Source: Paenibacillus sacheonensis (GTDB lineage: Bacteria; Bacillota; Bacilli; Paenibacillales; Paenibacillaceae). From it: 64,000 nt of DNA. The translations under genes were made by a program, and so were the position numbers. The stretch spans positions 1 to 64,000 of the forward strand of contig NZ_JAAAMU010000001.1 of assembly GCF_009909195.1 (NCBI RefSeq), in the 5' to 3' direction. Shown one piece after another: positions 34,729-43,642 of the stretch; the first letter of the stretch is position 1, and the number at the start of each line of letters is the position of its first letter. The notes below the pieces were generated by a model. It saw only the letters and a list, made by a program, of their open reading frames with translations. It ran no database searches and was not told the origin of the DNA.

Positions 34729-36930
34729 ATGTTCAAAGACTCATGCGTTACGCAGCTGTCGCCTTGGCGCGCCGGCGAAGAAGCCACGTCCTTGCCGGAG
34801 CGCATCTTCCCCGCGTACGCCGGATCCGGCATCTGCGCCGTCGGTCTCGATGCATCGGGGCTGCAAGGTTTGAACCATCGGGTGCAGGCGGCGTACGGCT
34901 CCGCCGAGCGGGCGGGAGATCTCTATATCATTCATCACGGCATGATCGGCGACCAACTTTTCGAAGACTGCGCGCTGCCGCTCGGCTACATGGATTGGGA
35001 GATGGAGCTGGATGGCGACCTCATTACGTCGGCGAACCTGGCGGAGAAAGCCGTGCTGTGGGAACGGGAGCTTCTGCTGGACGAAGCGAAGGTCGTAACC
35101 ACGATGATGTTCCACAACCGGCTGCGGCTCCGGATCGCGGTCTGGGTGCCGTACGGCACGAAGAGCCCCGTCGTCGAAGTCGAGCTGCAAGGCCGCCGTT
35201 ACATGGCGAAGCCGCTGGAGCGGGATCTCGCCGTCTCGTTCCGCTTGCGGGTCACGCCGCAAACCCGCCAAGGCGCGCCGCTCTACGCGAGCTTCGCGGC
35301 CGGAGACGACGCGCTGGCGCTGGAATTCCAAGGCAGCCGCGATCACTACCGAGTCGAATACACGCTCGACAACGATCTCGGCCTTCGTCCGCAATTCGCG
35401 GCCGGCAGATTCGGCATCGAGTGGAAGACGAGCGTGGGGCATGACGCGCAGACGCTGCGCGCCGTGGTCGGTCTCGGAGAGCGCACGCCGGCAAGCGAGC
35501 TGGAGGCCGTTCGGGAACGCCACCGCGCGAGCTGGTCGTCGTATTTCGCTTCCATGGCGGAAGTGAGTGGCATCTCGGACAAGGAAGCGTATTTGCTGCA
35601 TCATTCGTACTATCTGATTCGCATGGGCATGGATTTCTCCAAGGGCATCACGATCGGTACGCCGTTCTATCAGCCTTGGTGCTGGAAGGCGTCCGTCTTC
35701 TGGGATTCGCACTTTGTCTCCGACGGTCTCCTGCGGGCGGGAGATCGGGCGGACGTGGACACGTTCCTGGATTTCCTGCACCGGACGATGAAGCCGGAGG
35801 GCAAGCCATTCCCGTGGATGATGCAGCACGACGGGCATTCGACGATTCCGGAAGAGCGCGACTTCGCGCCGCTCGTCATCAGCGCGCATGCCATGACCGC
35901 GATCAAAGTATTCGAGTACGGACGCGACCTCGCGCAGCTCGAGAGGGTCGTCTTCCCGATTCTCGCGCGCATCAGCGCGTTCGCGGCGGACAACATGTTC
36001 CGGGAAGAGGAGGACGGCCGGTGGATCGTCGCGATGCCGGTCAGCAACGACGTCGTCGAGGACGTCGCCGTCGAGATCAACCAGACCTATACATGCGCAT
36101 GGTTCCTCTCGGTGTTCAAGAAGACGATCGAATACGCCGAGCTGCTCGGTACGGGCGAAGAGATCGCCGCGCGGCTTAGGCCGATCGTGGACGGTTATCA
36201 TCTGGAACATGAAGACGGGATGTACCTGCACGCGCGGAACATGCCGATCGACGAACAACATTATGCGTCGTGGACGCCGTTCCTGCTGTATCCGACGGAA
36301 GCGTCGCCGTTCGTGGACCTGGAGAGGCTTCGCCGTACGAGGGAGCGCTTCAACTTCCCCGATCTGTACATGGAGAAACAAGGCGATTTCCAGCCATGGG
36401 GCAATTTTATGCAATCCTCGTCGGATCTGCGTCTCGGCGAGGTGGAGAAAGCGCATGCGACGTTCGCACAGGGACTGAACTATACGTTCGGACCGGGGCT
36501 GTTCAGCGAGGTCGGTCCTCGGCAAGAGACGGTAGCGCTGCCGCCGTATATTACCGCGCACGGCAATTATATTTCGAATTTGCTGAGCTTCTTCGTGACC
36601 GATTCCCTGTGGGGCGGGCAGGTCGGTGTGTTCGCGCGCCTGCCGGAAGCATACCGGGGCTTAAGCTTGAAGGTGAAGGGCATTCATGCCTTTGGCGGAG
36701 CGTGCGTCGCGGAAGCCGAGTACGGGCCCGTTCGCGTAACCGCGAAGCTGGGGGGTCTCGGGACAGGTGCCGCCGTCGAATTGCCGGTGCCGGTGGACGT
36801 TCCGGCCGAGGCGGTCGCCGTTCGCGTTAACGGTGCCGACGCGTCGTTCGAACGGGCTTTCGGCGGCCGCACGATCATCGTGCGAGTGGACGGCTTAGCG
36901 AAACACTATGATATCGAGGTCTCCGCATAG
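34729..36930 (+). CDS. Six-hairpin ((alpha/alpha)6) glycoside hydrolase-like protein
   Basis: The 733-residue protein has an N-terminal beta-sandwich (about 1-260) and an (alpha/alpha)6 toroid (about 275-640), with YYLIRMGMDFSKGITIGTPF, then WCWKASVFWDSHFVSDGLLR, and VSNDVVEDVAVEINQTYTCA. The layout matches clan GH-L type enzymes (GH65, GH15 and relatives), but I cannot place it in a family. A carboxylate in WDSHF or in DVVEDVAVE could be catalytic. There is no signal peptide. GAGGAGAG precedes the ATG. It is followed closely by a GH38 mannosidase, so a role in trimming the imported oligosaccharide is likely. Confidence 0.7.
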   Translation: MFKDSCVTQLSPWRAGEEATSLPERIFPAYAGSGICAVGLDASGLQGLNHRVQAAYGSAERAGDLYIIHHGMIGDQLFEDCALPLGYMDWEMELDGDLITSANLAEKAVLWERELLLDEAKVVTTMMFHNRLRLRIAVWVPYGTKSPVVEVELQGRRYMAKPLERDLAVSFRLRVTPQTRQGAPLYASFAAGDDALALEFQGSRDHYRVEYTLDNDLGLRPQFAAGRFGIEWKTSVGHDAQTLRAVVGLGERTPASELEAVRERHRASWSSYFASMAEVSGISDKEAYLLHHSYYLIRMGMDFSKGITIGTPFYQPWCWKASVFWDSHFVSDGLLRAGDRADVDTFLDFLHRTMKPEGKPFPWMMQHDGHSTIPEERDFAPLVISAHAMTAIKVFEYGRDLAQLERVVFPILARISAFAADNMFREEEDGRWIVAMPVSNDVVEDVAVEINQTYTCAWFLSVFKKTIEYAELLGTGEEIAARLRPIVDGYHLEHEDGMYLHARNMPIDEQHYASWTPFLLYPTEASPFVDLERLRRTRERFNFPDLYMEKQGDFQPWGNFMQSSSDLRLGEVEKAHATFAQGLNYTFGPGLFSEVGPRQETVALPPYITAHGNYISNLLSFFVTDSLWGGQVGVFARLPEAYRGLSLKVKGIHAFGGACVAEAEYGPVRVTAKLGGLGTGAAVELPVPVDVPAEAVAVRVNGADASFERAFGGRTIIVRVDGLAKHYDIEVSA

Positions 36931-36958
36931 GATGGGGAGCGAAAGGAGCAGTGCGGAG

Positions 36959-39900
36959 ATGACGACGAAAGCGAACGACACTCAAACGGCTGCCGCGCAA
37001 TGGCGGTCGGCCGCCGACGCGCTCGTCAGCCGAATCGCCTTGCGCCGGGACGAGATCCGGGCGGCGCTGCGGCTGGTGACATGGAAAGCGACGGGCGATC
37101 CGGTCGAGGCGGCCGCCGCTCCCGAATTGTCGAAGTCATGGGAGGATGCGGCCGTGCCGTATAATTGGTCGCCGAGGGACTGCTCCATGACGCTCCATTA
37201 CCGGCTTCGGCTGGAGACGAACATGCTCGGCGTCGACTTGCGGGGATCGAGGGCGACCGTCGAATTATGGGCGCCGACGGGCGGCAAGGTATACGTGGAC
37301 GGAAAACTTGCGTACGAGTCGGACTATTGGGCGGACACGCAGGTTGTGCCTGTGGAGCTGACGCCATCCTTGGCGGATGCCCAGACCTTCGACATCGTCT
37401 TGCAGACGCGCCAAGGCGATGGGTTCGGCCTGTTCTTCATCGCCGACTTGTCGGTCGCCGCGCTGGACGATCGGTTGTTCGAGCTCGACCTGCTGGCGGA
37501 AGAGATGGCTTTCACGGTTTATCTGGCTGGCCGCGGCGATGTGGTTGCCTCTCTGAGACCGGCTCTGGCTGGCGCGGCAGCGGCTTTCGACGCGGCGACG
37601 CTGGAGCGCCGGGACTGGGTGGCCTTCGATGAGGAAGTCGCCCGGCTGCGGACGTCGCTCGCGCCGTTCGCGGACGCGGCCAAGCGCTATCGCGTCTACT
37701 TGGCGGGCCATGCCCATATCGACTTGAACTGGTTATGGCCGCAGGCGGAGACGGACGATCTCGTGCGCCGGGATTTCGAGTCGATGGACGGCATCATGGC
37801 CGAATACCCGGATGTATGCTTCTCGCACAGCCAGGCGGTGACGTATCGCATCGCTCAGCACAACGAGCCGGAGCTGTTCGAGCGCGTCAAGGGCTGGATC
37901 CGCGACGGCCGTTGGGAGGTCACCTCGGCCACGTGGGTCGAAGGCGATCTGAACATGGCCGGCTACGAGACGCTCGCCCGCCAGTTCTTGGAAGGCATCA
38001 CCTATTCGCGCGGGGAGCTCGGGGCCGACCCGCAGGTCTGCTGGGAGCCGGACACGTTCGGCCATCCGGCGACGATGCCGCAGGTGCTGGCGCAAGCGGG
38101 CATCCGATATTATTATCACACGCGGCCGCTACGGGACGTGCCGATCTATTGGTGGGAAGGACCGGACGGTTCCCGCGTTTTGACGTTCAACGATCCGAAG
38201 GTTTACTTCGGGCGCGTGTATCCGTCGCTGATCATTCCGGATTCGATTCGCATGGCTGAAGAATATGGTTTAACCTGCAACTTGCATGTCTACGGCATCG
38301 GCGATCACGGCGGCGGCGTCACGCGCAGCGACGTGCGGCGAGCGATGCGAATGCGCGAATCGCAGCTGTTGCCGGACATCGTTTTTGCCCCTACGGTCGA
38401 ATTCTTCAAGGACGTGGAAGCATCCGGCGCGAATTTGCCGGTCATCCGCGGCGAATTGAATCCGGTTTTCGAAGGCTGCTACTCCAGCCACGGAGATATC
38501 AAGAAAGCGAACCGGGAGACGGAGCATGCGCTCGTTCGCGCGGAGACGTTCGCCTCGATCGCCGAACTGAGGGGAAGCGCCAGGGTCGAGACGGCATCCC
38601 GATTGCAGGAAGCATGGCGGAGACAATGCTTTAATCAGTTTCACGATATTTTGTGCGGCTGTTCCATTCGCGAGGCGTACGATGAAGCGATTCCGGCTGC
38701 CCGTGCGGCGCTGGAGGAAGCGGATCGGGCGGCGGCGGAAGCGACAGGCCGCCAGTTGGCAGCGCAGCCGGATACGGAATCGGATGCGGAAGCGGTAACG
38801 CTCTGGAACGCGCTGTCGTGGACGCGCACGGACGTCGTCGAGCTGCCGTTCGCGGACTATCCGGCGCTCGCCGGCTGGCGGACGGGCGATCGGCTCGCCG
38901 GATCCGACGGTTCGGAGTCGATCGTTCAGCGCACCGAGGATGCGATCGTGTTCGTCGCGCGAGAGGTGCCGGCGCTCGGAACGAAGACGTACCACTGGAT
39001 TGCCGCGGATGCCGCGACGGGCTCCCCCGCCGCTCACGAGGGGTGTATCGCGATCTCGAAAGCAGGCAATCCCGTGCTGGCCGGCGAGCGGTTCTCCGCG
39101 GAGATCGATCGGGAATCCGGCACGATCGTAAGCTTGCTCGACCGCGCCGTCGGCCGCGAGCTGTCGTACACGCCGCCAGATCCCGGCGTCGAGGCGAATC
39201 AGACCAAGGGACTGCTTAACTTGCTGGAGCTCCAGTACGAAGAGCCCCACTGGATGTCCGCTTGGAAGCTCGGCACGATCTCGGCTTCGAAGCGGCTCGT
39301 GTCCGGGGCAAAGCTTACGCTCGGGGAGCAAGGGCCGGTCATGCAGTCGGTTCGGATCGCGCATCGCTTCGAACATTCCGAATTGGAGCAGGAAATCCGG
39401 ATTTACCGAGGAATAGACCGCATCGAATTCCGTACGCGCGTGAATTGGGGCGAGCTCGGCAGCGAGGCCGCGCCGGCACCGATGCTGCGCGTGCTGTTCG
39501 CGCCGAAGCTGCAGCCGACGACGCATATGTTCGACGTGCCTTTCGGCTCCGTCGAACGGCATCCCGACGGACGGGAAGTGCCGGCGCATCAATGGATCGA
39601 CGTTTCGGAGGCGGGCTATGGGCTGTCGCTCCTGAACGACGGGAAGCACGGACACTCCATCCACGGCAACGAGATGGGCATGACGCTCGTGCGCAGCTCT
39701 TACGAGCCGGATAATCTAGGCGACCAGGGCGACCATCATCGTTTCGCCTATGCCATCTATCCGCATGAAGGCGATTGGCGCGAGGCGGGTACCGTCCAAC
39801 GCGCTTGGGAGTTTAATCAACCGCTGTGGGCCGTGACGGCTGCCGCGAACGAAGAGTCTCCCGCGGACGGCGGCGCAATGCGAATCATCGATGCGGGAAC

Positions 39901-40189
39901 GGGCGGGAAGGATTCCGATTCCGTCATTGTCACCGCGTTCAAGCAGGCGGCGGACGGTACGCCTGGCGAGTGGGTCATTCGGGTGGCAGAGACGGCGGGC
40001 CGGCCGGCGAACGTCAAGCTGGTCGCGAATTTCCCGGTCGCCGGAGCGAGTGCGTGCGATCTCGCCGAGACGCCTCAAGCGCCGCTTGCCGTGGAAAGCG
40101 CGGAGAATCACTCGGTCGTGAATCCGGGGCCGCTCGGTCCGAAGGAATTCCGGACGATTCGCATACGGGCGCCAGCGCCGGGGGAATGA
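36959..40189 (+). CDS. GH38 alpha-mannosidase
   Basis: The 1076-residue protein shows all GH38 landmarks. AGHAHIDLNWLWP (near 250) supplies zinc-binding His and Asp, WEPDTFGHPATMPQVL (near 362) holds the nucleophile Asp, and CFNQFHDILCGCSI the later His/Asp zinc site. A middle helical domain and a C-terminal beta-sandwich follow. The enzyme removes alpha-linked mannose from oligosaccharides; prokaryotic members are cytoplasmic and zinc-dependent, and no signal peptide is seen here. I start at ATG 36959 behind AAAGGAG; an earlier ATG at 36908 would overlap the preceding gene by 23 bases. It closes the locus regulated from 28105. Confidence 0.9.
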   Translation: MTTKANDTQTAAAQWRSAADALVSRIALRRDEIRAALRLVTWKATGDPVEAAAAPELSKSWEDAAVPYNWSPRDCSMTLHYRLRLETNMLGVDLRGSRATVELWAPTGGKVYVDGKLAYESDYWADTQVVPVELTPSLADAQTFDIVLQTRQGDGFGLFFIADLSVAALDDRLFELDLLAEEMAFTVYLAGRGDVVASLRPALAGAAAAFDAATLERRDWVAFDEEVARLRTSLAPFADAAKRYRVYLAGHAHIDLNWLWPQAETDDLVRRDFESMDGIMAEYPDVCFSHSQAVTYRIAQHNEPELFERVKGWIRDGRWEVTSATWVEGDLNMAGYETLARQFLEGITYSRGELGADPQVCWEPDTFGHPATMPQVLAQAGIRYYYHTRPLRDVPIYWWEGPDGSRVLTFNDPKVYFGRVYPSLIIPDSIRMAEEYGLTCNLHVYGIGDHGGGVTRSDVRRAMRMRESQLLPDIVFAPTVEFFKDVEASGANLPVIRGELNPVFEGCYSSHGDIKKANRETEHALVRAETFASIAELRGSARVETASRLQEAWRRQCFNQFHDILCGCSIREAYDEAIPAARAALEEADRAAAEATGRQLAAQPDTESDAEAVTLWNALSWTRTDVVELPFADYPALAGWRTGDRLAGSDGSESIVQRTEDAIVFVAREVPALGTKTYHWIAADAATGSPAAHEGCIAISKAGNPVLAGERFSAEIDRESGTIVSLLDRAVGRELSYTPPDPGVEANQTKGLLNLLELQYEEPHWMSAWKLGTISASKRLVSGAKLTLGEQGPVMQSVRIAHRFEHSELEQEIRIYRGIDRIEFRTRVNWGELGSEAAPAPMLRVLFAPKLQPTTHMFDVPFGSVERHPDGREVPAHQWIDVSEAGYGLSLLNDGKHGHSIHGNEMGMTLVRSSYEPDNLGDQGDHHRFAYAIYPHEGDWREAGTVQRAWEFNQPLWAVTAAANEESPADGGAMRIIDAGTGGKDSDSVIVTAFKQAADGTPGEWVIRVAETAGRPANVKLVANFPVAGASACDLAETPQAPLAVESAENHSVVNPGPLGPKEFRTIRIRAPAPGE

Positions 40190-40232
40190 TAGCGGGCAAG
40201 CATGGTAATGTGCGCGCAATAGTTTGTGATTG

Positions 40233-40264
40233 GAAGAGGCCCGCTGCTGCGGGCCTCTTCTTTG
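40233..40264 (+). terminator. Rho-independent terminator
   Basis: A perfect 12-base stem (GAAGAGGCCCGC with its complement, loop TGCT) is followed by TTTG. It ends the mannosidase operon about 45 bases after its stop. Confidence 0.85.
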
Positions 40265-40370
40265 CGGTGTTTTGCTCCAATTGAGGTGCGGCAATACGAA
40301 CCTTTTCCTGCTGTTTATTAATATCGTTCGCTAACGTTTATCGAGTAATTACTCTTTTTTTGTAATTTGG

Positions 40371-40442
40371 TTTGTTGTTGTTTTTACTAAATATCAATTA
40401 TAGCTGTGCTATAATAGCAGGTTGTTAATGGAACCTGTTCCA
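40371..40442 (+). promoter_or_regulatory. Promoter and operator candidates of the phosphonate-type operon
   Basis: In this AT-rich stretch TATAAT (40410-40415) is a perfect -10 box with a poor -35. A TTGTTGTTGTTTTTACT run (40374-40390) is, on the other strand, close to the repeats at 44951. Just after the expected transcript start lies TGGAAC-CT-GTTCCA (40429-40442), a palindrome with six-base arms placed like a repressor site. About 245 bases of leader follow without a gene. Confidence 0.5.
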
Positions 40443-40666
40443 ACGATGAATTTTACATGGGAAATGCAGGGGGAATCTAGTGTTTTCTTACTGGAGTCCA
40501 TCATCTAAGCCGTGTTTGCAGTCATCTGTCACAGGCATGGATCTTGAATGTTAATGTATCGTTAAATCTGCCGCAAACGGTTGTAATGTGAAAATCGCCA
40601 TTGTATGCTAGGTACAAACAACATCATAACAACTAATTACAATTACATTCCAAACGGAGGTTGTAG

Positions 40667-41635
40667 ATGAAGAACGTCATTTATCTCGATGCGGGCAAAG
40701 CGATGTACAAAGGTAATCTGCATCTGCATACGACATGGTCGGACGGCGCGCAGCCAGCGGAAGAAGTGGTCGAGGCGTTCAAAGCGAAGGGCTATCATTT
40801 CATTTCATTGAGCGACCATGATATTTATACGCGTACGGAAGACTTCGACACCGAGCATTTCATTACGCTCCCGGGAACGGAGCGCGGCGAGCTGAATCCC
40901 GTCGCCGATAAAAATCCGGGTTATCATTTCGGGGCGCTGGACGATCCGACGGTCGAGCCGGAGCTTGCGCGATACGGCCATTTGGAGAAATTTCCGACGC
41001 CGGTGCCCTGGGTCGGAGACCATTCGCCGCAGCTCTTGATCGACGAGCTGCGCGCCCACGGCAACCTCGTCGTATTCAATCATCCGGAATGGCATTTGAC
41101 CCGGTTCGAAGACATGGTGAAATACGATCGTTTCTTCGCCGTGGAAATTTACAATCACGCGACGGAATGGTCCACCGCAAGCTCCTATGGCGCGGCTTAC
41201 TGGGATCATGCCCTGCAGAACGGCAAACGCATATTCGGCATCGCGGCAGACGATTCGCATGTTCACGAGGAAGGATGGGCCATTCCGGAATTCGGCGGGG
41301 GCTGGATCCGAGCGCAAGCGGAGTCGCTCACGCAGGCTGGCGTTATTCGCAGCTTGAAGGAAGGCCGGTTCTACTCCAGCTCCGGGCCGGAAATTCATGA
41401 TTTGCGAGTCGAGGACGGGGAACTGAAGATCCGATGCTCGCCATGCAAGTTCATTATGTTCAAGGCGTTCCCGCAGCGCGGCCCGTTCTTCGGCAACTTC
41501 GAGTCCGGCAAGCCGCTGACCGAAGCTTCGATGGAGATCGAGGAGGACATGGCTTACATTCGCGTGGAATGCATTGATTTCGAAGGCAAGGTCGCATGGA
41601 CGAACCCGGTATTCATCGCCGATTTGTTGGAATAA
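40667..41635 (+). CDS. PHP-domain metallohydrolase (CehA/McbA-like), first paralogue
   Basis: The 322-residue cytoplasmic protein starts MKNVIYLDAGKAMYKGNLHL. The PHP metal motifs follow: HLHTTWSDG (near 20-27), LSDHDIYT, FNHPEWH and AADDSHVHEE, which supply the His/Asp/Glu ligands of a two- or three-metal centre. A small beta domain at the end (from about 245) completes it. PHP proteins hydrolyse phosphoesters and, in the CehA/McbA branch, esters or amides. Followed after 14 bases by a close paralogue and then by phosphonate genes, it may release a phosphonate headgroup, which is inference. CGGAGG precedes the ATG. Confidence 0.8.
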   Translation: MKNVIYLDAGKAMYKGNLHLHTTWSDGAQPAEEVVEAFKAKGYHFISLSDHDIYTRTEDFDTEHFITLPGTERGELNPVADKNPGYHFGALDDPTVEPELARYGHLEKFPTPVPWVGDHSPQLLIDELRAHGNLVVFNHPEWHLTRFEDMVKYDRFFAVEIYNHATEWSTASSYGAAYWDHALQNGKRIFGIAADDSHVHEEGWAIPEFGGGWIRAQAESLTQAGVIRSLKEGRFYSSSGPEIHDLRVEDGELKIRCSPCKFIMFKAFPQRGPFFGNFESGKPLTEASMEIEEDMAYIRVECIDFEGKVAWTNPVFIADLLE

Positions 41636-41649
41636 AGGAGCGCAGGACA

Positions 41650-42606
41650 ATGAAGAACATCACGTATCTGGATGCCGGCAAGCGCAAGTACAGAGGCAAT
41701 ATCCACGCGCATTCGACGAGAAGCGACGGGCAATACGCGCCGGAGATCGTCATTCGGGCATACAAGGACAACGGCTACGACTTTATGTGCTTGAGCGACC
41801 ACGAGATTTACTGGAAATCCGACGCGTTCGACGACGAACGATTCATCCTGCTGGACGGGTACGAAATGGCCTGCGAGATGAGCTGGAGAAAGACCGGCCA
41901 GCAGTATCATATCCACGGCCTGCTCGATCGAAGTCTCGGGTCGACGAGCGAGTTCGAGCATGACGAAGAGCATGCCAAGCCGGACTATGAGGGCCTGGAG
42001 ACCATCCAAGCCTTGATCGACGAGATGAAGGCGCGGGGCAATCTGGTCATCATGAATCATCCGACCTGGTCGCGCAACAAACCGGAGGATCTGCTGCGGC
42101 TGCAAGGGTACGCGGCCGTCGAAATCTATAATCACCAGTCCGAATTGGACGAAGCGGCGGGCTGCGGCGTGCGCCACTGGGATTACCTGCTCGGCGAGGG
42201 CCGCAAAGTGAACGGCATCGCCGCCGACGACGCGCACGGCGGGCCGTTCGATTCGGCCATCTCGGAATTCTTCGGCGGATGGGTGTCCGTGGAAGCGGAT
42301 CGGCTGCAGCAGGAATCCGTCGTCGAGGCGCTGAAGGCCGGGCGCTATTATTCGTCGAACGGACCCGAGATCCGCGGCTTGCGCGTGGAGGACGGCATGC
42401 TGATCGTAGCGTGCTCGCCGGTGAAATTCATCAAATTCATTACGCATCCGTTCAACGGCCGCACGCTGTACAACCGGGATGCTTCCCCGATTCAGGGCGG
42501 CGCCTTCCGCATCGACGGGCAGGAGCGTTACATTCGCGTGGAATGCGTCGACTTCGAGGGGAACGTCGCCTGGTCCAATCCTGTTTATCCGGATGACCTG
42601 ATCTAG
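41650..42606 (+). CDS. PHP-domain metallohydrolase (CehA/McbA-like), second paralogue
   Basis: The 318-residue protein mirrors its neighbour almost motif by motif: MKNITYLDAGKRKYRGNIHA, HAHSTRSDG, LSDHEIYWKSD, MNHPTWSRN and AADDAHGGPFD, with the same end VECVDFEGNVAWSNPVY. The two genes clearly arose by tandem duplication and have since diverged in the substrate-facing stretch between the second and third motifs. In motif two, Asp-His-Asp is Asp-His-Glu here, a small change next to the metal site. I chose ATG 41650, with AAAGGAGCGC upstream. Different specificity of the two copies is plausible. Confidence 0.8.
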   Translation: MKNITYLDAGKRKYRGNIHAHSTRSDGQYAPEIVIRAYKDNGYDFMCLSDHEIYWKSDAFDDERFILLDGYEMACEMSWRKTGQQYHIHGLLDRSLGSTSEFEHDEEHAKPDYEGLETIQALIDEMKARGNLVIMNHPTWSRNKPEDLLRLQGYAAVEIYNHQSELDEAAGCGVRHWDYLLGEGRKVNGIAADDAHGGPFDSAISEFFGGWVSVEADRLQQESVVEALKAGRYYSSNGPEIRGLRVEDGMLIVACSPVKFIKFITHPFNGRTLYNRDASPIQGGAFRIDGQERYIRVECVDFEGNVAWSNPVYPDDLI

Positions 42607-42796
42607 GATGCCGGAGGAGACGCGATAAAGCCGATCGCAGCGACCACCTGGCAGATCGGGATGGTAGCGTGCAGAAGGCGTGATCGGGTATTGCCGGTGC
42701 CGATTTCCGATACCGCTCGAACCGGCGGGCGAATAATCAGGCTCGAAATTTGGAGCAACGAGGATCAAATGAATTTTACGATCGGGGCGATATAGG

Positions 42797-43642
42797 ATGA
42801 CGAAAATCAACGGCATTATTATGGATTGGGCAGGAACGGCGGTCGATTATGGCTGCATGGCGCCCGTGCACGTGTTCCTGGAGATCTTCCGGGAAATCGG
42901 CATCGAGCCGACGATGGAGGAAGTGCGGGCTCCGATGGGCTATCTCAAATGGGATCATATCAAGACGATGCTGGACTTGCCGCGCATCGGAGAAGCGTTC
43001 CGGGCGGCGCACGGCAGACCGCATGACGACGGCGACGTCGATCGGCTGCATGATCGGTTCGAACCGAAGCTGCTCTCGATTCTCCATCGCTTCGCGGATC
43101 CGCTTCCCGCCGTTCGGGAAACGATGGACCGGCTCCGCAGAGGAGGGTACGCGATCGGCGCAACGACTGGCTACAACGACGCGATGATGAGCATCGTGGC
43201 AAAGGTAGCCGAAGAGAACGGCTATGCGCCCGACTACTGGCTGACGCCGGATGCGGTCGGGGGCAAGGGCAGGCCGCTGCCGTATATGATCTTCGTCAAT
43301 ATGATTCATTTGAACATGGGGCTGCCTCAAGAGGTCGTGAAAATCGGGGATACGGCTTCCGATATGCAGGAAGCGAGAAACGCCGGCGTATGGGCGGTCG
43401 GCGTCGTCAGGGGCAGCTCGATGCTGGGGCTGACCGAACGGGAAGCGGACGATATGGACCCGGCGGAGCTCGCGGCGCGAATCGCGCAGGCGAAGCAGTC
43501 CTTCCTGGAGAGCGGCGCGCATGCCGTGATCGAGGTCATCTCCGAGCTGCCGGCAGTCATCGAGGCGATCGACCGCAGCCTGGCGAAAGGGGGACGTCCC
43601 GGTGGAATTGAAAGCCTTCATGAGAACGGAGGGGGACATTAA
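42797..43642 (+). CDS. phnX: Phosphonoacetaldehyde hydrolase (phosphonatase)
   Basis: The 281-residue protein belongs to the HAD superfamily and carries the PhnX marks: nucleophile Asp10 in IIMDWAGTAVDYG, and Lys51 in MGYLKWDHIKTML, the lysine that forms the Schiff base with phosphonoacetaldehyde in characterised enzymes. GATTGYND and VKIGDTASDMQEARNAG are HAD motifs II/IV. It cleaves phosphonoacetaldehyde to acetaldehyde and phosphate. The length equals known phosphonatases. It is the firmest anchor for a phosphonate role of this operon. The downstream gene starts inside its 3' end, so the two are translationally coupled. Confidence 0.93.
   Translation: MTKINGIIMDWAGTAVDYGCMAPVHVFLEIFREIGIEPTMEEVRAPMGYLKWDHIKTMLDLPRIGEAFRAAHGRPHDDGDVDRLHDRFEPKLLSILHRFADPLPAVRETMDRLRRGGYAIGATTGYNDAMMSIVAKVAEENGYAPDYWLTPDAVGGKGRPLPYMIFVNMIHLNMGLPQEVVKIGDTASDMQEARNAGVWAVGVVRGSSMLGLTEREADDMDPAELAARIAQAKQSFLESGAHAVIEVISELPAVIEAIDRSLAKGGRPGGIESLHENGGGH

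Noticed and set aside
42607-42796. Structured RNA or riboswitch before phnX
   Set aside because: The 190-base gap is GC-rich and can fold, but I see no conserved riboswitch core and no terminator/anti-terminator pair.
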